Origin: Manduca sexta | Taxonomy: Eukaryota; Arthropoda; Insecta; Lepidoptera; Sphingidae | Direction: 5' to 3' | Length of the DNA: 64,000 nt | Assembly (NCBI RefSeq): GCF_014839805.1 | Contig: NC_051142.1 | Coordinates: forward strand, 16,338,589 to 16,402,588 | Shown: positions 12,601-27,600 of the stretch, in pieces | Layout: the number at the start of each line of letters is the position of its first letter | Numbering within the stretch: position 1 is the first letter of the stretch | The notes under the pieces: generated by a model | Database searches by the model: none | Told to the model about the DNA's origin: nothing | What the model saw: the letters and a program-made list of their open reading frames with translations, nothing else | Position numbers and translations under genes: made by a program

Positions 12601-15600
12601 TATTTATTATTACCATCACCGAGGTATAATTTAACGCGTGTATGTAATAAGTTACACAAGTAATTGTAAGTCGCGTCGATTCGTCTCATACGCAATATGA
12701 TCAGTATTATCTCGTATATAACTCCATTGTTTAGTGTGGATGCGTATTACACCGATCCGTAATCTGAGTTGAGCTGAATGTGGGCGAATGTCTAATCTAG
12801 AAGTATGTTACGTGATGCCATAATTACTATAAACATTATTATCGTTTAAACTGAATTGCTTGAAATAAATAATTCTTATTTTTTTTATATTTCACATAAT
12901 TACATGAAGGCATCTTTTGTCCCGTCTGATTAAAAGTTACTATAAGTAAGTCAATGTTGCTATTCATGTAACAAACCAGTATTTTGTTTGGGCACATTAT
13001 ATATTAATATCACTAAAAATAATTAAAAAATACTAAATTGATTTCGATGTAGATTTCATAACGAGAAGTAGTAAAACGTATGACCTATAGTTGAAGACAA
13101 ACAGGAGGAATAAATAATGCGCAAAGATCAGTAACTCCATTCTCTACATTCAAACTCACAAACTCGACATATTTAAACCATTAACACCTATAATAAACAT
13201 ATTATAATAATATATATCATACAGATGAACATACGCGTGTGTGTAACAGGCTCCCAGTATTAATAATGCACATTGTTACATTCACTAGCACACGCACGTG
13301 AGAACTGCACAGAGTCGACGACCGTTTGATACTGCAGTTATGTGTGGCCTATTTAATTTGTGGGGCCTTACGGATCTTGGGGTATTACTAGCTTACTACA
13401 GGAGGGCACCCAATACCTATACATAACCCGCCTAGCCAACGTTTGGCCACAGCGACCAATCTCAACAGAGACCAGCGAGGTACACAGGAGATATTATAAT
13501 GCACAAGTGTGTGCGCAATGCACAGGTGCATTATCTGTTCTTTCACTCTCATAGTTCGGTGAGATGGCAATCTGATATAACCGGAGAGAGATCTGGCGCA
13601 AGACCAAAGGCTGGACGTGCTTTCCGAAGCACGGGAACCCAATATTCGTATATATCCCTTCTACCGGACTTTTCACCACAGCGGCAAATCTCATCGGAGA
13701 TCAGCCAGATACGCAGCACACAAGTATATATAGCACACAAGTGAATGCGCAAGAACACAAGAATAGTATAATAATAATAAAAATATCAGCCTTGTATTAT
13801 ATACTGTCCCACTGGGGCAGGGGCTTCCTCTATTACTGAGAGGGATTAGGCCTTAGTCCACCACGCTGGCCCAGTGCGGATTGGTAGACGTCACACACCC
13901 TCGAAAATTCCTATAGAGAATATCTCAGGTATGCAAGTTTCCTCACGATGTTTTCGTTACCGTTAATGCAAGCGATAATTCAAACAGAATAAACACATAT
14001 TTTTTTAGAAAAGTCAGAGGTGTGTGCCCTTAAAATTTGAACCTGCGGACATTCGTCTCGACAGTCTGTTCCACAACCAACTAGGCTATCACCGATTGAC
14101 AAGTATAGTGTCTAGTCTTAAACAATAAATCACCCCCAAATCCCCCCACTCACCTCAGCGGCAACAGCCGGCACAGGTCCTTGTCATACACCTCAAGGGT
14201 GTCGTTCTTGGTGATGTGAGGCGGGAATATGCTGCCGTCCGAGCCGGCGATGCTGTTGCACTGATCGGTGGTCCAATGCGGCAGCTTGTCGCGCGTGTTG
14301 TACCTCTCCAGGATGCCGTACTTGGTGATGTCAGTGGCGCCGGTGAACATCGTCACCACATCGGGCGAGGTGCCGTTTTTCTGAGAGAAGGCGGGTGGTT
14401 GAATAATTTATTTTTAAATACATATTCGATTGTTATATTATAAAACAATTTGTCTGTTTAGATGCGATTATGAATACTTGATTTTTAAATACATATACAT
14501 TATATTATAAAAGTAATTCTCCTGCTGCGTCAATCTATTTAGATGCGATTAACTCGGTACTAGTAACTGCCGAACGAATTTCGATGAAATTTGGTGTTGA
14601 GATCGTTTGAGATCCTGGGAAGGACGTTGACTACTTTTTATACTCAGATAACCTCTCTCTCGAAGCCGTGAGCAAAAGATAGTACCTAATAATTTTATTC
14701 TAATTGGGGCTGGTATTTTAGAAATACAGTAAGATAATTTTGGACAAATTTGACAAAGATTTCAAAATACATGTACCTATGATGCAATAGAATTATAGCG
14801 GTTATAATTGCTATATAGTAATTGTCCTAAAAAAGTAAATAAAAATGAGGTACATGTCAAGTACAAACTCCATACCAATTAATTTTTATTGAGTTAAAAA
14901 ATCCTCCAGGATTTAATTACACAGGGATTCAGGGATTGAATCCTGTATCTTACCATTTACAGCCAAAGTTCACTGCCACTAAACATTAATGGTAAACTTA
15001 CACCATAGAAAAGTCCGAACTCCTCATAAGGCAGTTTCTGCTCCTTAGGCACTACGTCTTTGGCAAGTTTGAGGAGAGGGTCCTCGTAGCCCCACAGCAG
15101 CTGGCCCACCGACACCTCCACGAACGGCTTGATCTTCAAAATGTCCATGATGGAGGCCATCGCGAGCCGAAGGAATCGCGCCGCGTGCTTTGATTGAGAT
15201 GTGGCGCTCTGGGAAAGAAAAACAAATTAATGAATAATTTATAATTTAAAAAAAGAAGTGTATTTGCGTGACTCTATAGATACTTAACCGACTTGAAAAA
15301 AAAGGAGGAGATTATCAATTCGGCATCTACTTTTTTATGTTTGCTACCTCAGAACTAGGCCATTTCTGAACCGATTTTTATTAGTACCGGACTCCAAAAT
15401 AGGTAAACATATTATACCTGTTATGTGAAATTATTTTTTTGTTTTTTAATTCTTTTTGAAGGCGTAGTATATTATAACATAAGCGATTCGCTTGTTATCA
15501 AACTACATACCTAATATAAATTTCTATTGGCTATCACAGCTAGTCTGTCGCTACTGGACCGATAGAGTAACAATTTATAATAAAATTTATATATAGATTT

Positions 15601-18600
15601 AAATACTATTAATTAAATGAGCATGTTAAGTTTCAAAGAATCAAGAAAATCCTGCGCTTCTAGGAGTTGGGCTGGCTAGACCTATAGCTGGCATATCACG
15701 CACAACGGCCTGACTTGCTACGGGCTAAGTGCGGCAAAAGGAGCCCCTCAACATAGAACACAGAACATAATAATTTCTTATGTTTACGCGAATGTTAGAC
15801 ATTTCAATTAAACTATTTTGTCGATTTCTCCCGACGTTTCGAAGACTTTGCAGCCTTCATGGTCACGGGGGGAGAAAAGTAAAATATTAAAACCGCGATA
15901 AAATCCGTAAAATAGTTTAATTTCAACACAGAACGTTTTAATTTTCCTTTAACATTTAAATTTGACCGTAAAATATTATGTACTACACTTATTGAGACAC
16001 TATTTTGAGACCGAAATAAACGTATTAAGGAAATTGTTTTCTTCCTGCAATTAAGCAAATTTAAGTAGGTATACTTGAGTGAGACTAGTAACGTAATTAT
16101 TATATTTAAACCTATATGTAGACAAGTCAAGGTTTTGCTAAACTTCCGAGTACATTATGTGTTCATGACCTTACAATAAAATTGTGTGAAACAGGATTCA
16201 ACGCGAGTATTAAAAACAAAAATCACGCGCTGGTTAAGGATTTGGATTATGAGACATTTGATTATGGTAAGAACTATCTCGAAGCTTTTTTATCGTACAG
16301 GCTGGCGAACGAGTAACTCAGGTCTTTATAGTTATCTAAGGGTCTGTAATCCGTAGTGATGTTTTAATTTTGTTTTTTTTTTGCATATTTGCACTAAATA
16401 TTATATTTTTATGGCGATAGGTGTGAACCTGAGAATTTTATGGTGATAGGTTCACCGCCCTCTATAGAATCTTGGAAGTTGGAGGGAAGTTATGACGAAA
16501 AGTGGGTGTTCGCTGCCCTGGTTGCACCCCTGCCTGCCTCTGTGTGTATGTTTCATCATTTTCACCACCTTCCGCATTTATATTTAGGATTTTATTTTAC
16601 CATCACTCATTCACATGACTGATGGACTAGTCACGTGATAGTTAACCATCGACAAAGGTCGTCCACTTCCATCTTCCTGTACTCGCAGCAACAATGCCAA
16701 GGCCGTGACGTTAACACACATCATGTCATGTTTGTTCACAGATAGCTTTTTTTGCAATGCCTGTTACTAAGTTTGGACTTGAGATACATAGTATCACGCC
16801 TCTATCTCATTGGGGTAGGCAGAGACTATGGATTGCCACTTTGCACGATTCTGGCATACTTCTCTCGCTTCTTCCACCTTCATCAATCTTTTCATATATT
16901 CCCGCGGTTCAGGGTACTTTTGACCTGGCTTTTACCAAGAATTTCAGATATCTGACATTCAAAGTTTCGGAGCGGTGGATCGCTACCGGCTCTTCAATCA
17001 CATTCGCCATTAGAATTGAGATACTGATCTATAAATTTGAATAAATAAAAAGCTTTAATAGTCATTCATACTCCAGTAGTTATATCTTGTGGAATTGTTA
17101 GGCACGGACCTCCTCTGATAGTGAAAGGTTTAAGGTTTTAATCATCCACACCAGTCTATTGCGGGTTGACAGACTTCACATACGACATATCCTTGCGCAG
17201 AAGTCTTAATTAGTAGGGTTTCCTGTCGATGTTATTTATATTCAGCCAAGATATTTATTTGATATATATAACTTTAATTGAAAAATCGACCCTAAGGCAT
17301 TATATTTACTTATAAAAATCCTGTGAGCACTTGAACCTTGCACTTCACATTACGTACAACCGCCAAACGCAGCCCATGTCCCAACAAATACAAGGCCAAC
17401 CATCACACATCCGCAACTATTACAAATAAGAGAGACATTACAAAAACATTTCTAAACACTCGACCCGAGACGTAAAACCGGCCTTTTGTAACATACCTGT
17501 TTTTTGTACGTCGATGGTCAATTTTGTAAGCGACATAATATTTTAGGGTACCGTCGCACACAAAGATATAAAAGATTTTTTGAACGGTCCAACGTAATCT
17601 TGATACCGTTTCGAACATAAAGACATTCAACTATAGCGTCTCAAAACTCTGCAGACTGAAACAATGTGACATTGGGGGTATAGCTTCGTCATCAAGCTTC
17701 ACCAACAAGTAATCTTGATAACTTATAGCTTATTCAGATGACAAACTTTGGGCGCGCGTTTGTAAACGCTTGTTAACCACTACATGATTTTTTTCAAAAT
17801 GCATCAAAAATTCGCGAATCGCGCAAACATTCATTGTCTAGGGGGCATCAAAACCGTGACATCTCGTTTCAATGACTCTTCAACTGTTGCATTGAAACGG
17901 CAGTCTACTATTTACCAACTAAAAACGACAAATTAGTGTTTCTCCAAATAAATGAACTTAACGAAATAGTTTTACGATATATTATTGTCAGGAAATTTTC
18001 TGTCTCATCAGTTCAGTTCTTACTAAGAGTTGGGTGTCATGTCACTCGTATACATGAATATGTCCGTGTAGAGTACTACACTGTCTATTACTGCTTAGCA
18101 GCAACGTTTATCTTGTATTATCTACTATGTGTCGATTCGCCTGTAATTCTTTAGTGTGACCGCGCCTTTATACTATAATTAAAAAGTAACATTTTAATCC
18201 AGATACAAGATCAACCACTGATCTAGCAGTAGAGTGGCCATGCCGAAACGAAACTGCAAACGAATTTTAAGAAACACGACTTAAGCATGATCTTAATGGA
18301 GGAATTTGGTGGACTCTTTATTAGATGTTCATAGACAGCACTTTGGTGACATTCATTTATTACTATTTTTATGGAAATGAACTGCTCTAAACAACAATAA
18401 AAAAACTTTTTATTTGTCTATATTATGCACTGTAGCTTATACTTTAAATTGATTTTGAAAAGAACACTAAAGTTTCTTGCCCTTTCTTCTCTAATCCGAA
18501 CTGCTTTCCGAACTGATGGTAAAGTTAATATAGACGGACTCTTAATAATGTATAACATTTAACAGGTTTTTCATTTCATCTATTAATATACTTTAGAAAT

Positions 18601-21600
18601 CGCTTGTTATACAAATATATTGGATTCTCGTACGCAAGGGTCCGTCTGGGTAGGTATCATCGCGATTTCTATGGTCAATCAGCAGTGCGAATATTGTCTC
18701 TCGGTTTTATACTGTATGCAGCGTAATTATTGGACATTATCCGCCTTATTACGAAACGAAGACTAACTATAGTACCGGGTTTAGTACCAGGTTTAATCTA
18801 TGGACTAAGAAAAATGGTATTACAAAACCGAGTTTATCGCTAGTCCGAGGACTATCTGTGGTACTAAAGTTAAACCGCCGTGACCCCTAGTTTAACTCCA
18901 GTACTAACCTCGAAACATCAAATTTCAAAGTTGATAATTGTGTTTAGAGAACCAAATATAAACTAAAATAGAAAAAATGGAAATAAATTTGATTGATTTA
19001 ATGGATTTAGAAGATTTAAAAATGTTAGGAACAAATCTACGGTTCAATAGACCCCGTAGTTTTCGTTAGTTAATGAGTCGTTTAGTTTACAAATATAGGT
19101 ACATTTTACATAAGTCATGGTAACTAAATATTCATTACAAAAACAGCAAAATTTACTCACTTATTTGTTTTTTTTTCATTCTTTCCATCTTAACATATTA
19201 GTACTTGTCTTGGTTGATTTATTATCTAATATGTAAACCGACTTGGAAATAAGTTAACGTAGTATTTCTTGGATTAAGAGGGAAATTTGTACTAATTGAA
19301 TAACATTTTAATTTATTACACTGCCCATAACCAAGATGATTGCTTTTAACTAACCTTTTCTTCAAAAGTCCAATATTCGCCTCGTTTGTTTTGATTTATT
19401 GCTCCATTTTTAATTGGTATAACTAAAATATACGTAACGTAAGTGATTCCACAACAACAACAATTACACTTGTGATGCTGTTGACGTGCCTAAATTGTTT
19501 TAAAAGAACAACGTTTCTTTGTGTTACTTAAAGTGCTATTAATCAAAATCATAAATAAACCGAAATGTAAACATTTTGATAATGTTCAAATATGCGCGCC
19601 GCACACTTCATTCCATTGTACGCTAGCTTAACAAGTCAACAGTGAATTAAAACAAAACCAAGCCATTTTAAATTATTCAGCTTTAAGATATATTTAAATA
19701 GCAAAATAGTATATATTTAGCATCATCATCATTATCTAAATCACATTTTATTAAACATTTTGCTCTTCGTTTTATACATACTTGTGTTAAAAGGAACGGT
19801 GCGTCAAACGCGGAGTGAATGAATCAATGAATTACGGTAATTTTTTGCTTATACTCTGTGGGTACGAATTATATCAGGGACTATCTTCGGTACTAGTTAA
19901 TCCTCGGTTGGTCTTGGATTTGTAATAAGAATGAATTTTAGTCCGAGTACTAACTTTAATACCGTAACAAACCTAGACTTTTTAGTCTTGGTTTAAACCC
20001 AGTACTAACCTATCTTTTTGTAATAAGGCGGTATGAGACTAACATGTTATCTCTTACGGAGTTCCTTTTGCTTTCTATGACAAGACGAGCTTGCCGTTCG
20101 CCTGATGGTAAGATATACGACCGCCGATCAACAGTAGAAACACCATCCAACACCTTGAATTACAAAGTATTGTTCGGTATTCCACTGCCCTCGCCATCCT
20201 GAGACATGAGATGTCTTATTATGACCAATACTTACAGTTGTCTGTGCAGTGTCAGTACTTTGTAATTCCAAGTTCTGTGTTGTTGGTAGTGGCGAAGGGT
20301 GAAATTTTCCGAAAGGGACCTCATCACAACATATACATAGGTACTATGCATGAATGTCTGCAAATCGTTCTAATAATAATTAGATTTAAATAATTAGGAT
20401 AGGGAAGTCGACATGGATCGGATTATATGGACCATTCGCCGCTCGTTGTTGTTATTATTTATGGGCGGTCGTATCGCTTACCGTCCGGTGGCCGCTTACT
20501 TTTTTTTTTTTACATCCACTAAACTAGTCGATAACACTAGACTAGACTACACTACTAGACTACAAACTCTAGATTTAGAACCTAAATAGTTAAGAACATA
20601 ACCGGGTGCTCGACTTTCTAGAAGTGAACCCTAAATGCTTATAAGTAAAATAAGAAATAAGTTACACTGTATCTGAGATAGCAATAACAAATTAGCTGAA
20701 AATCACAAATTATATGTAATAAAAAAAAATATTATAAATCATTAATCAAGACAACCTAGGCTATCGACCCTAGACATTAAAGTTCATTAACAGTTGTGAA
20801 TAAAATATCGATGAATGTCAAATGTTAACGACTTAACTTCTATAGCAGTTCCGGTGTTAAAATTTTGGTGATGACTAAAAATTAAATTGAATGGAAGTGA
20901 CATTTATTAAATTCCATTTGTACCAACGACTCTGTCCATATGGAATTAAAATTTTCATAACTTATCATATTCTATAATATTTATTGAGCTATCAGAGTTT
21001 CGCTAAATACATATAATGGTAAAATCTCCCTTGAAATTTGATCAGTTGTTATAAGGGATGCGCGAAAAAAAATTAGGGGTCTCTGTATTTTATTACACAG
21101 ACGTTTTATAACTATAACGCATAAGAAGAAAGTAGAATTTACCTCAATATTAGCACTACAAACCAGCAAATGTGGTTACCTACTGAATACTTATAACAAC
21201 ACAAACATAAGTGCTTATTGCTAATTATCGAACATGTAAGAAATAGAATGGGGAATCACGATAGACATTTATTTTCTGGGATGGGGACCAAATAAAGGAA
21301 AAATCTCCGTTAAATAAGGAAAACAACACAAAACTCAAAACAACCGGAAGCCTCCAACCACGCTCACACTCCCCGCAAGAGTGCGCTTATGTCGTTTCCA
21401 CGAGCTATTTGCGCGTGTAATAACGGACCGTGTTATACCGTTAGAAGTGTAGGCTTGTGTGAGCTGAGTAATCACTGCCCAGAGGCGATAGCCAGCCAAA
21501 TTCGTATGTGGGTCATTGATAGCTAGAATTAACTTACTACTTAAGATGTAACATTCGAGGCCCTCTTGATACCTAGATCCAATTGACAATTTGAGTTATC

Positions 21601-24600
21601 TGGGGTTTAGTACTTTAGATAATTATTTCTTATGTTTACGCGACTGTTAGACATTAAAATTAAGCTTTTTTCGGATTTTATCGTGGTTTTAATATTTCAG
21701 TTTTCTCCCGACGGTTCGAAGACTTTGCAACCTTCGTGATCAGTCACTTCAGTACTCCCCGTGACCACGAAGGCTTCAAAGTCTTCGAAACGTCGGGAGA
21801 AAACTAAAATATTAAAACTACGATAAAATCCGAAAAATAATTTATTTTAGTACTTAAGATGAAACTCGAAGACACCCAATACCAAGTTCGGCAAACTCTA
21901 TTAATATTTACGGGGTGGGAAATTACGTCAGACGTTCCATGCTCAGGTATTAAAACATGGAATGGAGATAACTTCAGCAAAGAATACCACGAACTGTGAC
22001 TACCACTTTGGAAATGATGGCGTGAAGGAAAAACTGTGTACCTGATAACATTAACCCTCCTTATAAAATGAATTTTGAAAAACCCTAATTACTTCCCTGC
22101 CATTAATAGGGAATCGCTGTGAAAAATTTCACGCTCTCGCATCAATTTAAGCTTTACGTCCTGATTTGTTATTGCAAATATTATTTGTATATTGATAATT
22201 GACAAAGTGCCTATATTAAAAAAAAGTCACGCTAGTAGTTAGAATTTAATAAATTGTACACTTCCATTAACTTTAAGTCTTCGTCAGACCAAAATTTTAA
22301 CACCTGACAGCAACCATTGTAATAAGCAGATAGTATTTATTCTCCATTAAGAAACGAAAAATTTGTTGTTTACGTGGGGCACAGATTAATAGCAGCCATA
22401 AAACCGGTCACAAACTTTTAGCAGTTCGTGTTCGTAAAAATCGTTGGTTCATATGGAATTTCCTTTTTCTTTTTTTTTTGCTTTGATTGACGAGACAAGC
22501 TTGCCGTTCGCCTGGTGGTAAGCGATACGACCGTTCATAAACAGAAGAAAAACCATCCAACACCTTGAATTATAAAGTATTGTATGATATTTTTCGGGTC
22601 TCGCCATCCTGAGACATGATATATTAAATCTTATTATGTCTAGTAGTTACACTGGCTACAATGTCCTTCAAACCAGAACACAACAGTGACTACACACTGC
22701 AGCTTGGCGGCAGAAATAGACTTTGCGGTGGTATCTACCCAGAAGGACTCCTACGTGTGAGAAACCTATCACCAGTTACCTATTTTTAATCAGAGATTAT
22801 AAAATAAAAAATAAATAAAATTTTTATGTTTTATTCCTCACGTAGGCGAACATAGTTGCACTTATGATAAGTCAAGGTACATGAGAATATATAATTATAT
22901 ATGTAATTATTACGGAAATTAAGTAGCTTTTATAACTGCAGACATTTTATATTGGACATAAAATAAATGAAAGACTACAAAGTAAACAATAAAGCCAGCT
23001 CGGGCTGCCAGGAAAGAAGAAATTAAAAAGGTGTATATATTTTTAATAAGATAAAGATAAAGGGAAGAGAGAAAGAGATTATAAATAACGTAAGGGTAAA
23101 GAGTTTAGTTATTAATTACTTTAAATAGTAAAGGACGCAGTAAAAAAACTGTAGGTTTAAGGAATAACAATTATGTTAGCACGGTCCTTTTTAATCCGAT
23201 ACTAAAAAGCCGGCATAATTATGTCGTCTGCCGACGGGTAATCATCTCTCAGTCGACATTCTATTGGACCCCACTCCACTTACCATCAGGTGCAGTGAGG
23301 TCAAAGCCGTCCACGTATAAAAAACATAACAATCAGTATAAGGTTATTAATGAAAATTGAGCCTTTTAAGAAACTTTTTAGGAAATCTATATTTAATTAT
23401 AAATAGTTCCCTATAGATTGCAACCTTTGTAAGTATTATGTTAGATAATACCACAGTAATTTTATTACAAAAAACAATAATAATTTTGGGTAATTCAATT
23501 GGCGAGGTTAACAGTGTTTTGAAATACTCTATTGTTTATAAGAGTTGAAACACTGTAATAATGTCGGAGGAATGCATTTCCTAACTATAATTTGAAGTCA
23601 GAACTGTATGTTTGTCACGATTTTTCCATGAATGTAGTATTTTGTACACACTCATGCCTTTAATCACCGAGGTCGTAGGCAGATGCGAAACTAATACGAC
23701 CACTTTTCGGCTGTATATATTCCGTCCCATTATGTGATAGGGGACGAAACTATCGCCATATCGGGCACAAATGCCAGACTCCGGACTGATACTAATTAGA
23801 AAACACCTAATTTCCCCAACACGGGAATGGAAACCCAGACCTCAGCATTGCAATCGTACCGTAATACAACAACGCCAACTAGGCAGTCAAAACAATTAGT
23901 CGATCACGCATGAAAACAAACTAGACTAAGCTAAAATCTATCAAACTTAAATATATGCCTAACTAAAGAACTAACAAAAATAAGAATATAGTTGCTATTT
24001 CAAGCTTTTTATTTTCGAAAAAATAACCTTATTAAATATGTAAAAACTTTTATTATTTCAAAATTAAACAATATATTGATTATAATTCTTTTGATTTAGT
24101 TTTTGATAAACCGAAGAGCGCTATGAGTTATAAGAAGATTCTTACCGCGTTAGCGCCTTTTCATTTATTTTTTTCTTTATTTGCACCACATCGTTGATAC
24201 ATACTGTTATTATAACTGAACGGTCACGGCGCAATGGTTTGTTCCGTACCATGGACTTACAAGATCGTATTGTGTGTACGTAAGTATGTATATGTTAAAA
24301 TAGTACAGTCTCGTTAATTTGTTCGCAAAACTAAAAATGGCTGAATAGATTTTGATGCAAGTTTCTCTATTACTCAAACTTATGATATATGAGAATTCAA
24401 AAAGCATTATTGCTGATAGGAAGATATCTGCTCAAGTATCGATCACTGTACATATCTGTGTACCGATTGGCGGGGAAAAGTCATCTCTCATCAGTCGACA
24501 ATTTGTAACAGACGCCGTTCACCATCAGAGGCAGAGAACCGATCAAAGAAACATCATGGAGAGGGGTTAGTAATGCAAATAAAGTTACTAGTTTAATTCA

Positions 24601-27600
24601 AATTTAAAAATAACTAAATTATAATAAGTATGTATGTTCTGGATCGCAATTCGAAGGCGTTTGCACATGCTGTATGCATGCAGTGTGCTTAGATTGGGAG
24701 CAAAACACGACACAACGATTGGTCAAAAGACTAACACGTGACCGACGTAATGGTCTTTCGAACAATCAAAAACATCAAAATTACACGACATCGACTTACG
24801 AGTCGCGTTTTTAAGATATTCTAAGGGCAGACATGGATTTTCAAAGACGAAAAACCTAACAGTATTCGAATAAGTAAGAATTTGCATTAAACAAAACTTA
24901 AAGCAGTAATACAGCGATGGCCTAAGTGGGTATGGAACGGACTGCCGAGGCGAATGTCCACAGGATCGAATCCCGAGGACACACACCTCTGAGTTTTCTA
25001 AAATGATGTGAGTATTCTTTGTGAATTATCGCTTGCTTTAACGTTAAAGAAAACCATCGTGAGGAAACCAGCAAACCTGAGACGTTCTCTATAGGAATTT
25101 TGAGGGTGTGAAGTCTACCAATCCGCACTAGGCCAGCGTGGTGGCCTAAGGCCTAATCCCTCTCAGTAGTAGAGGAGGCCCGTGTCCAGCAGAGGAACAG
25201 TATATAATACAGGGCTGATATTATTATTATATTAAGTAGTAATAAGCATGAGTTGAAAACATGCGAAATATAATATGTACTTTGGCATTCGTTATATTTA
25301 CTTTTTCTTTTTCTTAAAACTCAAACACGTTTATAAACTAGATTTACTGGTAATAAGTTATCATAAACACTATGCCGTTGTTGTGTTGTGTTCCACTTTA
25401 AAGGGCATTGTAACCAGTAATATCACTTATACTATTATGTACCTTAACCAATTAAACTTAAGAACCAATACCTACTTCATTCACTATGTGCTTTATAGTT
25501 GAAAGTATTACGCGGTGTTTTTATAGTTTATAGACTAGTGGACAGTGGCGTAGCTCGGGTCCTTGCTGTCCGGAGCGCACCCAATATTTCCCACTCAAGG
25601 CACCAGGCGAGAGCAAAAGAAGAGCATTTAAAGAAAACTAAAGTAAGAGTCACACGCTTCCCACTGGTACGAGCGACAAAAGTTAAATTAAAAAAGATTT
25701 TAATTCACGCATTTTACCGCTTCCCCCCTAGATTTGCAGCCCGGGGACTGCGTCCTTCGCCTCTACACCACTTAATGTAGGAATACTCTTTGGTGTAATA
25801 AACTGTTGAGCGATCTGCATGTCAAAACATTGGTTTATAAAATGTAAGTACGAGGATGGATTGAAAGCGATCATTGTCTATGAAAATTGCAGAGGAATAG
25901 CAGTTGCGTAACTTTTAATGACAAATGAGGATAATATAGCAGGAAAAATATAGAGGTTAATTGGACTTAAGGTTATAATACATTTTATCGTACATATTGC
26001 TATCTTCTACTCCTAAGTTAACCAACCTTAAAGTTGTTACTTAAAATAAAAACTAGACTAGCGCTCAGATATAATTTAACTTTTAAGAATCTTGACGATA
26101 GTTTCTTATATTTTCCTAAACGTTATGTATAAATAAATAAAATTTTGTATGTTAGTAATCTCATAGATGATGATAAACTAGTATTTTACATAATAGCGAA
26201 CTCTTATGACGTCGGTCGAGCAGTGAAAGCGACCCACATACGCGCGGACGGCGCGCGAACCGAAAAACTATAGCGACGAGTCGCGTATTGATGACTTTGA
26301 AATTTGATTGCAAAGAGGTAACCAGTAGCTATAGTATGGCTGTAGGTTAATGGATAATCTGACTTTGTTTCTTTTTTGTCCTTTACCTTCTTTTTTGTCA
26401 TGCAATAGTGATATGACTACAAATTATGATGTATTGTTAATCAAATTAAATGATCAGCTCTATCTGGACATTAATAAGTTATAACTAATAAAATCATTGT
26501 CGTTGCAAGACTTGCAAAAAGTGGTTCACGTTTTTATTAATGTAAGAATCAGTATAAGTTCGACCAGATGTCAGATCGTTCTCATTGGACTCATGCCATC
26601 AGGTGCGTCGTAGCGCGATGTAGCTACATCGCAGTGCCCAGATAAAAAAAACTGCAGAATGCGCGATTCGGTAGTGGTGTAGAGAAATCATCACGCTCTG
26701 TATACCACGCTAGCTGAGATGTACCGCTAATAGGGTTGGCAGAGATTGTTCTTTAAGACATAATATCTAGAAATACGACTGTATCTTGGCGTAGTTGTAT
26801 TACAGCGCGAGTGCAGTGTTGAGGCAGACCTCAGCAACTTCAGAGAATTTGGAATCCCGGGTCGGGCAAAGTGATATTGAATTTTTCCACTCAGTATCAC
26901 CACGAAATCTGGAATTTGTGCTCGAGATATCGACAGACTCCTACTACATCATGGGACGGAATACGTACGGCGGAATTGGGTAAACTAGTTGCGCCTCTCC
27001 CTACCCTTTCGGGGATAAAAAGGCATGAGTGTGTATAAAATAATAATTGCTATTATATTTTAAAGAAGAATTTAGTCTGATGAACCATCAGAAATCGCTA
27101 TTTTTTCATTGCTTTGAATGACATGACAAGCTTGCCGTTCGCCTGATGGTAAGTGATATGTTCGCCTATAAACAGTAGAAACACCATCCAACACCTTGAA
27201 TTATAAAGTATTGTTTGGTATTCCACTACGCTCGCCATTCTGATACCAAGATGTTAAGTCTTATTATGTCCAGTAGTTATGGCTATAATGTCCATCAAAC
27301 CGGAATACAATAGTGACTACACACTACTGCTTGACAGCCGAAACAGACCTACTCAGACGGACTCTCACATATGAGAGACCTACCACCAGTAAGTTCTTTC
27401 TGTCATATAAAATACATGACATCTATGACAATTGACATATATGTTTTTTATATCTATGAATAGTTTTAAACGTTATATAATAGAATCTCTATGTGGAAAC
27501 TAATTTGTTAATTCTCCAACTACATTTTATGCATAATTTTATTTAAGTTTTTTTTTGTTACCTTTATTTCATTGTATTTTAATTAATGTTATTGTTCACT

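Noticed and set aside
17403..17630. 75-codon minus ORF with a hydrophobic C-terminus
   Set aside because: No start context, splice signals or family match; the hydrophobic end is expected from AT-rich codons.
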